The position numbers and the translations under genes are program-made. 53,950 nt of DNA from an uncultured Bacteroidota bacterium (lineage in GTDB: Bacteria > Bacteroidota > Bacteroidia > Chitinophagales > Chitinophagaceae): NCBI GenBank assembly GCA_902826165.1, contig CADEDV010000010.1:45273-99222 (forward strand), read 5' to 3'. Positions within the stretch are counted from its first letter, which is position 1. Every line of letters starts with the position of its first letter. Under the pieces are notes generated by a model. The model worked only from the letters and a program-made list of their open reading frames with translations. It was not told the DNA's origin and did not search any database. Below, in pieces: positions 1-8,097 of this stretch.

Positions 1-18
1 ACGGAAAGTTTACAGCAA

Positions 19-609
19 TTATAATAAACGGTATTTCAATTCCACTCTTTCATCCAGCCAGATCTCCTGCGGGCTGATATAGGTGTCATTCATTTTGAAA
101 AGCACACCTGATTTGGCAAATGCATCTCTTACTAATTCTGAACAGATATAACTTTTGTTCTTTTCTCTTTTACCGGTTTTAAAAAGTATCCGTAACATAA
201 TGCGGATGATCTCCCAGTTATCATAAGGCCGGGTCAGCTCATCCAGCCCAAAGCTGATGGCTTTATTGAGCTTTGGTTTTTCCAGGTCAAAATTCAGCTT
301 GGCAATGGCCACCTGTCCTTTGTATGGACGTTTTTTCCCTTTATAATTTCTCAGGTAATTGGATAAGGGGATCAGGCGAATGCCAACAACAGGTTCTGCT
401 TCCAGTACCATAACCCTACCTAACTGTTCATCTTTATAAACAATAGCCACATGACTCCATACACTTTTGGTCAGTTTCTGAATGATGCCTGAGAAAGTAT
501 AACTGCCCGAACTGAAAAAGATATGCCCTGTTTGTAAATAATCCCTGATCTTTTCATAGGGCATCACGGGTAGTTCTTTCAGTTGTTTCTTGGTGAGTGG
601 ATGTGCCAT
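19..609 (-). CDS. Permuted papain-like (YiiX/YaeF, C92-type) protein
   Basis: 196 aa, no signal peptide. His53 (in WSHVAIVY), an acidic residue near Glu70 and Cys156 (in YICSELV) occur in the order His then Cys. This is the circularly permuted arrangement of the YiiX/YaeF-type papain-like fold (NlpC/P60 relatives), where the nucleophile Cys lies in the C-terminal half. Family members are thought to hydrolyse amide or thioester bonds in lipids or peptides, but the substrate cannot be read here. It is divergent from the flavoprotein gene on its right, with 75 bp between the two likely starts. Family call fairly sure; biochemical role unknown. Confidence 0.75.
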   Translation of the reverse strand: MAHPLTKKQLKELPVMPYEKIRDYLQTGHIFFSSGSYTFSGIIQKLTKSVWSHVAIVYKDEQLGRVMVLEAEPVVGIRLIPLSNYLRNYKGKKRPYKGQVAIAKLNFDLEKPKLNKAISFGLDELTRPYDNWEIIRIMLRILFKTGKREKNKSYICSELVRDAFAKSGVLFKMNDTYISPQEIWLDERVELKYRLL

Positions 610-684
610 GAATTCATGTTTCTGGTCAACGAACTTACCAAAATTTCAGCGTTCTTTGTAAAAAGTGGACAGGTGTCAAAACAA

Positions 685-1902
685 ATGGTTGTTATAGGAG
701 GCGGGGCTGCAGGTTTTTTCTGTGCAGTAAATGCAGCACGGATGAATCCTTCCCTGAAAGTTCTTATCGTTGAAAAGACAGGTAAATTATTGTCTAAAGT
801 AAAAGTGAGTGGTGGCGGACGTTGTAATGTGACACATGCCTGTTTTGATATTCCTGAATTGAGCAAACGATATCCCCGCGGGCAGCATTTCGTTAAGAAA
901 GCTTTTCATCAGTTCTTTACAACAGATACCGTGCAGTGGTTTGAAGAAAGAGGAGTGAAGCTGAAAGCGGAGGCAGACGGACGGATGTTCCCGGTAACGG
1001 ATTCATCGCAGACGATCATAGATTGCTTGCTGCGTGAAGTGAATAAATACGGGATAGAGATCATGATGAATGCCGAGGTGAGATCGGCTGAGAAAAAGGG
1101 AAATACATTCGAAATCCAATTAGCTGACGCAAGACTACTGGCTGCAGACTATTTATGTATCGCATGCGGAGGCTATCCCAAATTGTCGATGTTTCAATGG
1201 CTGATCAACCTGGGACATTCTATAGAAGAACCGGTTCCCTCATTATTCACCTTTAATATGCCCGGTAATCCAATTACTAAACTGATGGGAGTGAGTGTTG
1301 AAAATGCAAGAGTAAAGATCATAGGAACAAAACTGGAGCAGGAAGGGCCTTTGCTGATCACCCATTGGGGTTTGAGCGGACCGGCTGTTTTAAAATTAAG
1401 TGCATGGGGGGCGAGAGAATTAAAAGAACGGAACTGGGAATTTGGAATTAGTATAAGCTGGCTCCCCGGTTACAATGAGCAGCAACTGGCGGAGAAATTT
1501 CAATCATTACGTTTTGAAATGGCCATACAAAAGATCGTCAATAAAAACCCTTTTGGATTACCCCAACGGTTATGGGAGTACCTGTTGATGTTTTCTGAAG
1601 TCAATGTTGAAAGAAGATGGGCAGATATGCCGGCGAAAGAACAGAACCGGCTGATCAGGAATCTTTGTAGCTGCACATTCGCCATAAAAGGGAAAACCAC
1701 TTTCAAAGAAGAATTTGTTACGGCGGGTGGCATTAAACTGAATGAAGCGGACCCCAATACTATGATGAGTAAGAAAGTGCCCAACTTGTTTTTTGCGGGA
1801 GAAATTTTAGACGTGGATGCTGTGACCGGGGGATTTAATTTCCAGCATGCGTGGACCAGCGGATTCATTGCAGCGAAGAGCATTGCAACCGCTGCTCAAT
1901 AA
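685..1902 (+). CDS. HI0933/YhiN-family NAD(P)/FAD-dependent oxidoreductase
   Basis: 405 aa from the ATG at 685, which directly precedes the dinucleotide-binding motif VVIGGGAAGFFCA. A GTG at 673 would add four residues. Reading further upstream would overlap the divergent gene and add an unconserved N-terminus. A GGGRCNVTH motif follows the FAD-binding helix, and the C-terminus has FFAGEILDVDAVTGGFN and QHAWTSG, both typical of the HI0933 flavoprotein family (about 400 aa). Members are soluble flavoproteins of poorly defined function. The 3' end overlaps the convergent acyltransferase gene by 7 bp. Confidence 0.85.
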   Translation: MVVIGGGAAGFFCAVNAARMNPSLKVLIVEKTGKLLSKVKVSGGGRCNVTHACFDIPELSKRYPRGQHFVKKAFHQFFTTDTVQWFEERGVKLKAEADGRMFPVTDSSQTIIDCLLREVNKYGIEIMMNAEVRSAEKKGNTFEIQLADARLLAADYLCIACGGYPKLSMFQWLINLGHSIEEPVPSLFTFNMPGNPITKLMGVSVENARVKIIGTKLEQEGPLLITHWGLSGPAVLKLSAWGARELKERNWEFGISISWLPGYNEQQLAEKFQSLRFEMAIQKIVNKNPFGLPQRLWEYLLMFSEVNVERRWADMPAKEQNRLIRNLCSCTFAIKGKTTFKEEFVTAGGIKLNEADPNTMMSKKVPNLFFAGEILDVDAVTGGFNFQHAWTSGFIAAKSIATAAQ

Positions 1903-2864
1903 TTATCCAGTTGAGGTTTTAACTGAGCATAAGACCAGGCGGTGAATGGCAAGAGTAATAATAATGACAGTGTCCAGGCATTGCCAATGAATATCCATAG
2001 TAGAGAAATGATCAGCACAAGATAAATGGGGTAAGCCAATAATAAAATCCCTGTCATGATCGAATCGTAATGATCGTTATCCAGTGTTTTTTTCCAGATG
2101 ATTTTTTTTACAGGCAGAAAAAGCGGCATGTGAACCAGCCAGCCAATAGCAGCTGGTATTGCCAGTACAATTTTCGATAGCAGCGATGGTTTTATTTCCA
2201 GTAGAGCTGATTGTTTTTCTTTATCCTTTTTTGGAATTTCTAAAACCAGTTGCTCTAATTGCTGCTGCAACAGGTTATTGAAAGCCTGGTTTTTTATTCC
2301 GTCAGCTTCTTTACAATTCAGATCATCTTTACTGATGATCTTTCCGAAGTTGAGCAGGATGTTTTTCCCGAAGCGTTTAAAAGAACTGTAGTTGATACCA
2401 ACAGGTAAAACCAGGAGTGGAATATTTTCTTCCCAGGCCTTGATGGCGAGTCTTGCTGTTCCTTTTTTCAAGGGACGAAGATGCCATTCGTTGATACATT
2501 TACCTTCACTGAAGATGAGAATAATGCCGTTTTGTTTGAAGATATGAATACAGGCATCAAAGGTTTTATAGTTCTCTGCTAAATTTTCTACTCCTTCACT
2601 GGTTCTGTAAACAGGCAGGATCTTTAATGCTGCTAATACCCGGCTGATCAGTTTACCCTTGAATGCATCACCTCTTGCTAATGACCAGACGGGTTGTTCA
2701 AACAGCACATCCAGTATAACCGCATCTAAAAATGAGTTAGGATGATTACAGGCGAGCAGTAAAGGACCCTTTGATTGTAAAATTGACGGCTTGTTGATGA
2801 CCAGTTTACGGCAAAAGATCAGCAGGGCAAGACGGGCCATGATTTTCAGGCAGCGATAGAGCAA
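1896..2864 (-). CDS. PlsC-type lysophospholipid acyltransferase with C-terminal membrane segments
   Basis: 322 aa. The N-terminal acyltransferase block has the motif NHPNSFLD (His41, Asp47), so the His-Asp pair is separated by five residues instead of the canonical four. The later block SEGKCINEWHLRPLKKGTA corresponds to the phosphate-binding FPEGT region. Two hydrophobic segments lie at about residues 270-315, so the protein is probably anchored in the inner membrane. The expected role is transfer of an acyl chain to a lysophospholipid or similar acceptor; the acceptor is not predictable. It ends 7 bp inside the convergent flavoprotein gene. Upstream lies a 200-bp gap before rpsA. Confidence 0.75.
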   Translation of the reverse strand: MLYRCLKIMARLALLIFCRKLVINKPSILQSKGPLLLACNHPNSFLDAVILDVLFEQPVWSLARGDAFKGKLISRVLAALKILPVYRTSEGVENLAENYKTFDACIHIFKQNGIILIFSEGKCINEWHLRPLKKGTARLAIKAWEENIPLLVLPVGINYSSFKRFGKNILLNFGKIISKDDLNCKEADGIKNQAFNNLLQQQLEQLVLEIPKKDKEKQSALLEIKPSLLSKIVLAIPAAIGWLVHMPLFLPVKKIIWKKTLDNDHYDSIMTGILLLAYPIYLVLIISLLWIFIGNAWTLSLLLLLPFTAWSYAQLKPQLDNY

Positions 2865-3020
2865 GGGGCTAATTTTGGTGAATATAGGAATAAATACCAG
2901 ATGAGCAGCGGACAGAACCCTGAAGTGTGCGACGCAAGGGACGCTAAATCAAGGCGTTGCAGCCGGGCAATTCCTTAAAAAACTCTGGCTAAGAACGGCC
3001 CGATTCAGCCATATTCATCT

Positions 3021-3028
3021 TATCTTTG
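3021..3028 (+). promoter_or_regulatory. rpsA promoter, -7 element
   Basis: TATCTTTG is a perfect match to the Bacteroidota -7 consensus TAnnTTTG, 39 nt before the chosen rpsA ATG. No clear TTTG is seen at the -33 position. An in-frame TTG inside this box (3026) could be mistaken for a start codon. The 150 bp further upstream, including the G+C-rich stretch around 2915-2970, therefore lie upstream of transcription. Confidence 0.6.
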
Positions 3029-3067
3029 CTGCCCCGATTTTTTAAAACCCTTCGGGACTATTTTATC

Positions 3068-4969
3068 ATGTTTTCAAATTTGATTAACAAACAACTAAAC
3101 GCTGATGCACCCGAGAATGCAGCTGCTGAAACAGCAGATGTATCTACAGCGACAACAAATGTACCGGTGCAAACTGCCCACGACGATTTTGACTGGAATG
3201 TGGACAGAAGAAATGTGATCTCTTACAGCAATGAAGAGAGAGAAAAGTATGACAAAGTGTATGATAACACTTTTGTTCAATTGAATGATGGTGAACTGAT
3301 CCAGGGAACTGTGGTTGGTTTAACTAAAACAGATGTGGTATTGAACATCGGTTTCAAAAGCGATGGTTTGATCTCCTTGAATGAGTTCCGTGATTTACAA
3401 AACCTGAAGATTGGTGATGAAGTGGAAGTGATGGTAGTGGATAAGGAAGACCGCCAGGGTCACCTGAACCTGAGCCGTCGCCAGGCCCGCATTACCCGTG
3501 CATGGGAAAGAATCGTGGAAGTTCATAAGACTGGTGAAGTTATCACTGGTACTGTTACTTCAAAAACCAAAGGTGGTTTGATCGTGGATGTGTTTGGAAT
3601 GGAAACATTCTTACCAGGTTCACAGATCGATGTGAAGCCTGTAACTGATTACGATCAGTTTGTGGGTAAGACAATGGAATTTAAAGTAGTTAAGATCAAC
3701 GAGACTATTAAGAATGCTGTTGTATCGCACAAAGCACTTATCGAAAGCGATATCGAAGCACAACGTGCCGAGATCATGAGCAAACTGGAGAAAGGACAAG
3801 TACTGGAAGGTACTGTGAAGAACATCACAGACTTTGGTGCTTTCATGGACCTGGGTGGCTTAGACGGTCTGTTATACATCACCGATATTTCATGGGGTCG
3901 TATCTCGCATCCTAGCGAAATATTGAAAATGGATCAGAAGATCAACGTGGTGGTGCTGGATTTCGATGATGAGAAGAAACGTATCAGCCTTGGTCTGAAA
4001 CAACTGACCCCGCATCCATGGGATGTGCTGGGTGAGAACATTGTTGAAGGCAATGTAGTGAAAGGTAAAGTGGTGAATATTGAAGATTATGGTGCATTCC
4101 TGGAAATTCAGCCTGGTGTTGAAGGACTGGTTCACGTTAGTGAGATCACCTGGGCTAACACGCCGATCAATGCAAAAGAATTCTTCAAACTGGGAGATGA
4201 GCATGAAGCGAAGATCGTTACCCTGGATAAAGAGAGCCGCAAGATGAGTTTGTCGATCAAACAATTGTCTGCTGATCCCTGGAATGATATTGAAACCAAA
4301 TTTGCGGAAGGAAGCCGTCATACCGGTTTAGTGAAGAACATCACTAACTACGGGGTGTTTGTGGAGCTGGCTGCCGGTATCGGTGGTATGATCCATATCA
4401 GTGACCTGAGCTGGTTAAAGCGTTTCAATCATCCGGGTGAGTACACGAAGGTTGGTTCCAACATTGACGTGGTGATCCTTGGAATTGATAAAGAGAACCG
4501 CAAACTGCAATTAGGACATAAACAACTGGAAGAAGATCCCTGGAATACCCTGCAGGACACATTTGCTATCGGAAGCCTTCATGAAGGTACCGTGAGCCGC
4601 AGGGATGATAAAGGTGCGACTGTTCAGCTGCCGTATGGCCTGGAAGGTTTTGCTCCTAACCGTCACTTAGCTAAGGAAGATGGTAAATCTATCGGTGCTG
4701 ACGAAACCGCACAATTCATGGTGATCGAATTCGATCGTAATGAAAAGCGTATCGTTGTTTCTCATACACGTATATGGGAGCAAGGCAAGGTGGAAGAAGC
4801 AGAAGCGGTGAAGAAAGAAGCAAGAGTGGAAGCAGACAAGACCAAGAAAGCCGTTAAGAATATCCAGAGCAAAGTAGAAAAAGCTACACTGGGTGACTTA
4901 GGCGTCCTGGCTGATCTGAAGAAGAAAATGGAAGGTGGCGAAAGCAGCGAAGAAACAAAAGCTGAATAA
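3068..4969 (+). CDS. rpsA: 30S ribosomal protein S1
   Basis: 633 aa from the ATG at 3068. Six S1 (OB-fold RNA-binding) repeats are visible at roughly residues 75-138, 155-222, 243-311, 328-398, 415-485 and 500-570, with repeated GxVxxITxxGAFV/M-type cores and SW/TW...P linkers. An acidic, Ala/Thr-rich N-terminal extension of about 65 residues and a Lys/Glu-rich tail (575-633) make it longer than E. coli S1 (557 aa). S1 binds mRNA and helps load it on the 30S subunit. The upstream in-frame TTG is rejected because it lies in the promoter box. Monocistronic: strong -7 box upstream and a hairpin terminator downstream. Confidence 0.95.
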   Translation: MFSNLINKQLNADAPENAAAETADVSTATTNVPVQTAHDDFDWNVDRRNVISYSNEEREKYDKVYDNTFVQLNDGELIQGTVVGLTKTDVVLNIGFKSDGLISLNEFRDLQNLKIGDEVEVMVVDKEDRQGHLNLSRRQARITRAWERIVEVHKTGEVITGTVTSKTKGGLIVDVFGMETFLPGSQIDVKPVTDYDQFVGKTMEFKVVKINETIKNAVVSHKALIESDIEAQRAEIMSKLEKGQVLEGTVKNITDFGAFMDLGGLDGLLYITDISWGRISHPSEILKMDQKINVVVLDFDDEKKRISLGLKQLTPHPWDVLGENIVEGNVVKGKVVNIEDYGAFLEIQPGVEGLVHVSEITWANTPINAKEFFKLGDEHEAKIVTLDKESRKMSLSIKQLSADPWNDIETKFAEGSRHTGLVKNITNYGVFVELAAGIGGMIHISDLSWLKRFNHPGEYTKVGSNIDVVILGIDKENRKLQLGHKQLEEDPWNTLQDTFAIGSLHEGTVSRRDDKGATVQLPYGLEGFAPNRHLAKEDGKSIGADETAQFMVIEFDRNEKRIVVSHTRIWEQGKVEEAEAVKKEARVEADKTKKAVKNIQSKVEKATLGDLGVLADLKKKMEGGESSEETKAE

Positions 4970-4987
4970 GCAATTGCTTTATAATTG

Positions 4988-5017
4988 AAAAGCCTCCCGG
5001 TCCGGGAGGCTTTTTTT
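4988..5017 (+). terminator. Rho-independent terminator of rpsA
   Basis: Stem GCCTCCC/GGGAGGC (4992-4998 with 5004-5010), loop GGTCC, followed by seven T. Four A precede the stem, so it may also act for the convergent SIMPL gene that ends 3 nt further on. Confidence 0.9.
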
Positions 5018-5020
5018 ATG

Positions 5021-5770
5021 TTATTGCAGGGCAAAAATGACGGATACTTCAAAGCGTAGTTTGATTTTTTTAAAATCTACTTGTTCATTTCCGGGGTCAT
5101 TGTCACCTTCTGCAAGGGTCATGTTTGACTGGGAATAAGTAGTGTTTGCAAGAAAGTTATTAGATAAATAGTTGCCGCTGTATTGTAAGGCATCCGGTTC
5201 ATTAATTGTGATAGCTGCGCCTAGTTTTTCACCGATAGCTTCAGTAAGATAGATCCCTTTTTCTTTTGCTGCCTTAATGGCCTGTATTTTGAGCTGTTTC
5301 CTGAACTCAGTTATTTTACTATGGCTGGTAGAGGCTATAATAAAATTTTGAGTGGCTTCATCATCGAGCTTCTCTACCAGCAGGTCCATTGTTTTACTGT
5401 CTTTGAATTTGACCTGGTAAACGATAGACGCCATCAGGTCATTGTCTTTCTTTTTTCTGCGGAAGTTATAGTAGTTGTTGTACCCGGTAAAGGATGAAAT
5501 ACTGATAACAGAATCAGGTATGCCTGCCGATTTACAATAGTCGAGAAACTGCGTTTTAATGGTTTCCAGTTCCTTTTTACTTTCCCCTTTTTTCTGGTAT
5601 TCCCGCAGGGTGATATTTACATAGATCTCATCCGGGATGATCTCCATTTCCGCACTGCCGGAAACGGTAATGGTCTTTGGAAATGGATTCACTGTTGCTT
5701 GTTGTTGTGCGAACACGGTTGCTGTAAAACCGGTCAGCATGATAATGCTGATTATTTTTTTCATAAACAT
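5021..5770 (-). CDS. SIMPL (DUF541) domain periplasmic protein
   Basis: 249 aa with a Sec signal peptide (start MKKIISIIMLTGFTATVFAQ; cleavage after about residue 21). The body opens with TITVSGSAEMEIIPDEIYVNI, the hallmark of the SIMPL/DUF541 family, and continues with the RxQAIKAAKEKG helix near the C-terminus. ATG codons at 5770 and 5764 are both possible. SIMPL proteins are periplasmic or outer-membrane-associated oligomers with unclear roles, sometimes linked to oxidative stress. The gene is convergent with rpsA and divergent from the acyltransferase at 5871. Confidence 0.85.
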   Translation of the reverse strand: MFMKKIISIIMLTGFTATVFAQQQATVNPFPKTITVSGSAEMEIIPDEIYVNITLREYQKKGESKKELETIKTQFLDYCKSAGIPDSVISISSFTGYNNYYNFRRKKKDNDLMASIVYQVKFKDSKTMDLLVEKLDDEATQNFIIASTSHSKITEFRKQLKIQAIKAAKEKGIYLTEAIGEKLGAAITINEPDALQYSGNYLSNNFLANTTYSQSNMTLAEGDNDPGNEQVDFKKIKLRFEVSVIFALQ

Positions 5771-5832
5771 TTTTTTTGACTGATGATTATACTCATTAAA
5801 TTACATAAAAACCGTTGCTTACTTAGCGCCAC

Positions 5833-5864
5833 TTTGTTAATTTGATCATCGCAGCCTATAATTG
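5833..5864 (+). promoter_or_regulatory. Candidate promoter for the second acyltransferase
   Basis: TTTG (5833-5836) and TATAATTG (5857-5864; one mismatch to TAnnTTTG) are separated by 20 nt, the usual Bacteroidota -33/-7 geometry. The ATG lies only 6 nt after the -7 box, which would give an almost leaderless mRNA. Confidence 0.45.
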
Positions 5865-5870
5865 CCGTTT

Positions 5871-6641
5871 ATGAGTTCATTCGCTGACAGGATAAAACAC
5901 TTTAAACCCGTACGAAAGATCGTCTACTTCATCGTCGGGCTGGCATCCTACCCGGGGCTGGCGATCATCAATAAACTCAAAATATCCGGGACAGAACATC
6001 TAAAGAATTTACCCAAGGAAAAAGTATTATTCGTCAGCAATCACCAGACCTATTTTGCTGATGTGATCACCTTTTTCCAGATATTCAGTGCCGTGAAATG
6101 GGGAAAAATGAACCGCCTGGGCATTCCATATTATTTACTGAATCCCTTTACCCGGGTGAACTATGTGGCTGCTGAAACCACGATGAAGGGAAGCTGGATC
6201 AGCCGTTTGTTTTTGCTGGCTGGCGGACTGACTGTGAAAAGAACATGGAATGATGGAGCCAAAGAAGTCAGGAAAGGGTTGGACCCGTCGGATACCCGTA
6301 AGATCAACAGGGCCCTGGAACAAAATTGGGTCATTACCTTTCCGCAAGGCACAACGAAGCCCTTTGCACCTGGAAGAAAGGGAACAGCACTCATCATCAA
6401 ACAGGTAAAGCCCATTGTAATACCGGTTGTGATCAATGGTTTCTGGCGGGCCTTTAATAAGACGGGATTAAAATTCAAAAAGAAAGGGACATTGCTCAGT
6501 GTTACCTTTAAAGAACCATTGGTGATTGACTATGATGCGCCAACAGAAGTGATATTGGCGCAATTAATGGATGCGATTGAGCAAAGTAAAAAACACATGA
6601 TGATGGGAAAGCATCACTGGCAAACGAAAGAAGTTTTATAG
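5871..6641 (+). CDS. PlsC-type lysophospholipid acyltransferase
   Basis: 256 aa from the ATG at 5871; the in-frame TTG at 5862 lies in the promoter box. Acyltransferase motif I reads NHQTYFAD, again with five residues between His and Asp. Motif III reads FPQGTTKPFAPGRKGTA, with Gln in place of the usual Glu of FPEGT. One hydrophobic N-terminal segment (about residues 18-35) suggests membrane attachment. It probably acylates a lysophospholipid or related lipid on the inner face of the inner membrane. It differs from the protein at 1896-2864 in lacking the C-terminal membrane segments. It converges with the thioesterase gene 3 bp away. Confidence 0.75.
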   Translation: MSSFADRIKHFKPVRKIVYFIVGLASYPGLAIINKLKISGTEHLKNLPKEKVLFVSNHQTYFADVITFFQIFSAVKWGKMNRLGIPYYLLNPFTRVNYVAAETTMKGSWISRLFLLAGGLTVKRTWNDGAKEVRKGLDPSDTRKINRALEQNWVITFPQGTTKPFAPGRKGTALIIKQVKPIVIPVVINGFWRAFNKTGLKFKKKGTLLSVTFKEPLVIDYDAPTEVILAQLMDAIEQSKKHMMMGKHHWQTKEVL

Positions 6642-6644
6642 CGA

Positions 6645-7160
6645 TCAATCTTTGAAAAATAACGCCTTTAGTTCAACAGCATCATCTGGTTTCATCTTTC
6701 CGCCTAATATCAAACGTAATTGTCTTCTTCTTAAAGCCCCTTCAAATAATTTTTTTTCTTCTTCTGTTTCAGTGATCAGTTGCGGAACAGGTCGTGGTTT
6801 TCGGTTAGGGTCCAGTGCCACAAACGTGTAATAAGCTTCGTTACTTTTATATTTGTATTGCTGGGTAAAATCCTCACCCCATACTTTCATATGCACTTCC
6901 ATGGAAGTATGGAAAGAACGGGTCACTTTGGCTTCTATGTGAACGGCATTGCCCAGTTTGATCGGGTTTTCAAAAGAGATATTATCCACTGATGCTGTAA
7001 CCACCGGCGCATTGCAATGCTTCTGAGCAGCCAATGCCGCTGCAATATCCATCCAGTACATCAGGCGGCCACCCATCAGGTTACCAAATACATTCGTGTC
7101 GTTCGGTAACACGATCTCCGTCATGATGATACGGCTTTCTTCTGCTTTTTTCCCTTCCAT
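6645..7160 (-). CDS. Hotdog-fold acyl-CoA thioesterase (YciA/BACH-like)
   Basis: 171 aa, cytoplasmic. The stretch NVFGNLMGGRLMYWMDIAA contains the active-site region (Asp38) of hexameric acyl-CoA hydrolases. It is followed by the SFENPIKLGNAVHIEAKV strand and a helix with the TFVALDPNRKPRPVP ending seen in the family. It is expected to hydrolyse acyl-CoA to free acid and CoA; chain-length preference is not predictable. Transcription probably starts from the perfect -7 box at 7174-7181, giving a very short leader. Confidence 0.85.
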   Translation of the reverse strand: MEGKKAEESRIIMTEIVLPNDTNVFGNLMGGRLMYWMDIAAALAAQKHCNAPVVTASVDNISFENPIKLGNAVHIEAKVTRSFHTSMEVHMKVWGEDFTQQYKYKSNEAYYTFVALDPNRKPRPVPQLITETEEEKKLFEGALRRRQLRLILGGKMKPDDAVELKALFFKD

Positions 7161-7173
7161 AAAAAGATTTGCG

Positions 7174-7181
7174 CAAAGATA
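7174..7181 (-). promoter_or_regulatory. Thioesterase promoter, -7 element
   Basis: Read on the minus strand this is TATCTTTG, a perfect TAnnTTTG match identical to the rpsA and ribD boxes, 13 nt upstream of the thioesterase ATG. Confidence 0.55.
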
Positions 7182-7279
7182 GGCAGCCGGGGGCAGTTGT
7201 GATTAAGATGATATGCATAGGTATTCAAAGAAATCTGTCAACAATTCCATAGCAGGGTTGTTAATAAGAAAACCTGTTT

Positions 7280-7996
7280 ATGGAATCAGTGAAAGGTAGA
7301 AATATTCTTATCATCGGAGCTACAGGAACTATTGGTTCACGGACAGCCAAATTACTGGCAGGTAATGGGGCAAACTTGTTTCTTGCGGGCCGCAACCCGG
7401 AAAAACTGGCAGCAGTGGCTGATCAAACTTCAGTACCGGCGGAAAGAACTTTCTCCCTGGATATTTCAAAACAAGAAGAAGTATTGGTATTAAAAGAAAA
7501 GTACTTTTCTGTTTATCCTTCCATTGATATCCTTATCAATGCAGCCGGTATAGGTATCATTAAAAATATGGAACAGTTAAGTGAAGTAGAATTTTTAAGA
7601 ACACTGAATTACAATTTATATGGCCCATTTCTCCTTGTAAAGAATTTTTTACCAGCTATGAAGGAAGTTAAAAAGGGACTGATCATTAATATCCCCGGGG
7701 TATTGGGAAAAGTGCCGATGGCCGGAGCGGCGGCGTATAGTGCCAGCAAATATGGGTTGGTGGGTATGATGCAAAGTATCCGGGAAGAGATCAAACGGAC
7801 GGATATCCGGATCACTAATCTTTTTATGGGTGGCGTGGATTCTTCCTTTTGGGATACGATTGATCTGCGGGTGCAGCGGGATAAAATGATCCAGGCAGAT
7901 GAAGCCGCCAAAGCGATCTGGTTCCTTTGCCAGCAGCCCGCCAGTGGTGTGGTGAGTGAAATGGTATTACAGCCGTTCAATCACCAGGCAATTTGA
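7280..7996 (+). CDS. Short-chain dehydrogenase/reductase lacking the canonical catalytic Ser
   Basis: 238 aa. The N-terminal Rossmann motif (GATGTIG), an NAAG motif (in ILINAAGIG) and the Tyr153-x3-Lys157 pair (YSASK) identify a classical SDR. The position 13 residues before the Tyr, normally the catalytic Ser, is Gly140 (INIPGVLG instead of INISSxxG); the codons read ccc ggg, so this is not a misreading of one base. Tyr and Lys are intact, so the protein may still bind NAD(P)(H), but activity could be altered. Substrate unknown. It stands alone between thioesterase and proline dehydrogenase genes. Confidence 0.8.
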   Translation: MESVKGRNILIIGATGTIGSRTAKLLAGNGANLFLAGRNPEKLAAVADQTSVPAERTFSLDISKQEEVLVLKEKYFSVYPSIDILINAAGIGIIKNMEQLSEVEFLRTLNYNLYGPFLLVKNFLPAMKEVKKGLIINIPGVLGKVPMAGAAAYSASKYGLVGMMQSIREEIKRTDIRITNLFMGGVDSSFWDTIDLRVQRDKMIQADEAAKAIWFLCQQPASGVVSEMVLQPFNHQAI

Positions 7997-8070
7997 GATA
8001 ACTACGAGCAGACTCATAAAAATCAAAATCTTTTGCCCGGCCAGTCATTTCATCATCAGGAGCTTTCTAC

Positions 8071-8078
8071 TACCTTTG
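8071..8078 (+). promoter_or_regulatory. Proline dehydrogenase promoter, -7 element
   Basis: TACCTTTG matches TAnnTTTG perfectly and ends 19 nt before the ATG at 8098. No clear -33 TTTG is visible. Confidence 0.55.
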
Positions 8079-8097
8079 CCCAGCTAAAAATGCTGCC

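Noticed and set aside
3026-3067. Extended N-terminus of rpsA from an in-frame TTG
   Set aside because: The TTG lies inside a perfect TAnnTTTG promoter box, so it would be upstream of or at the transcription start.
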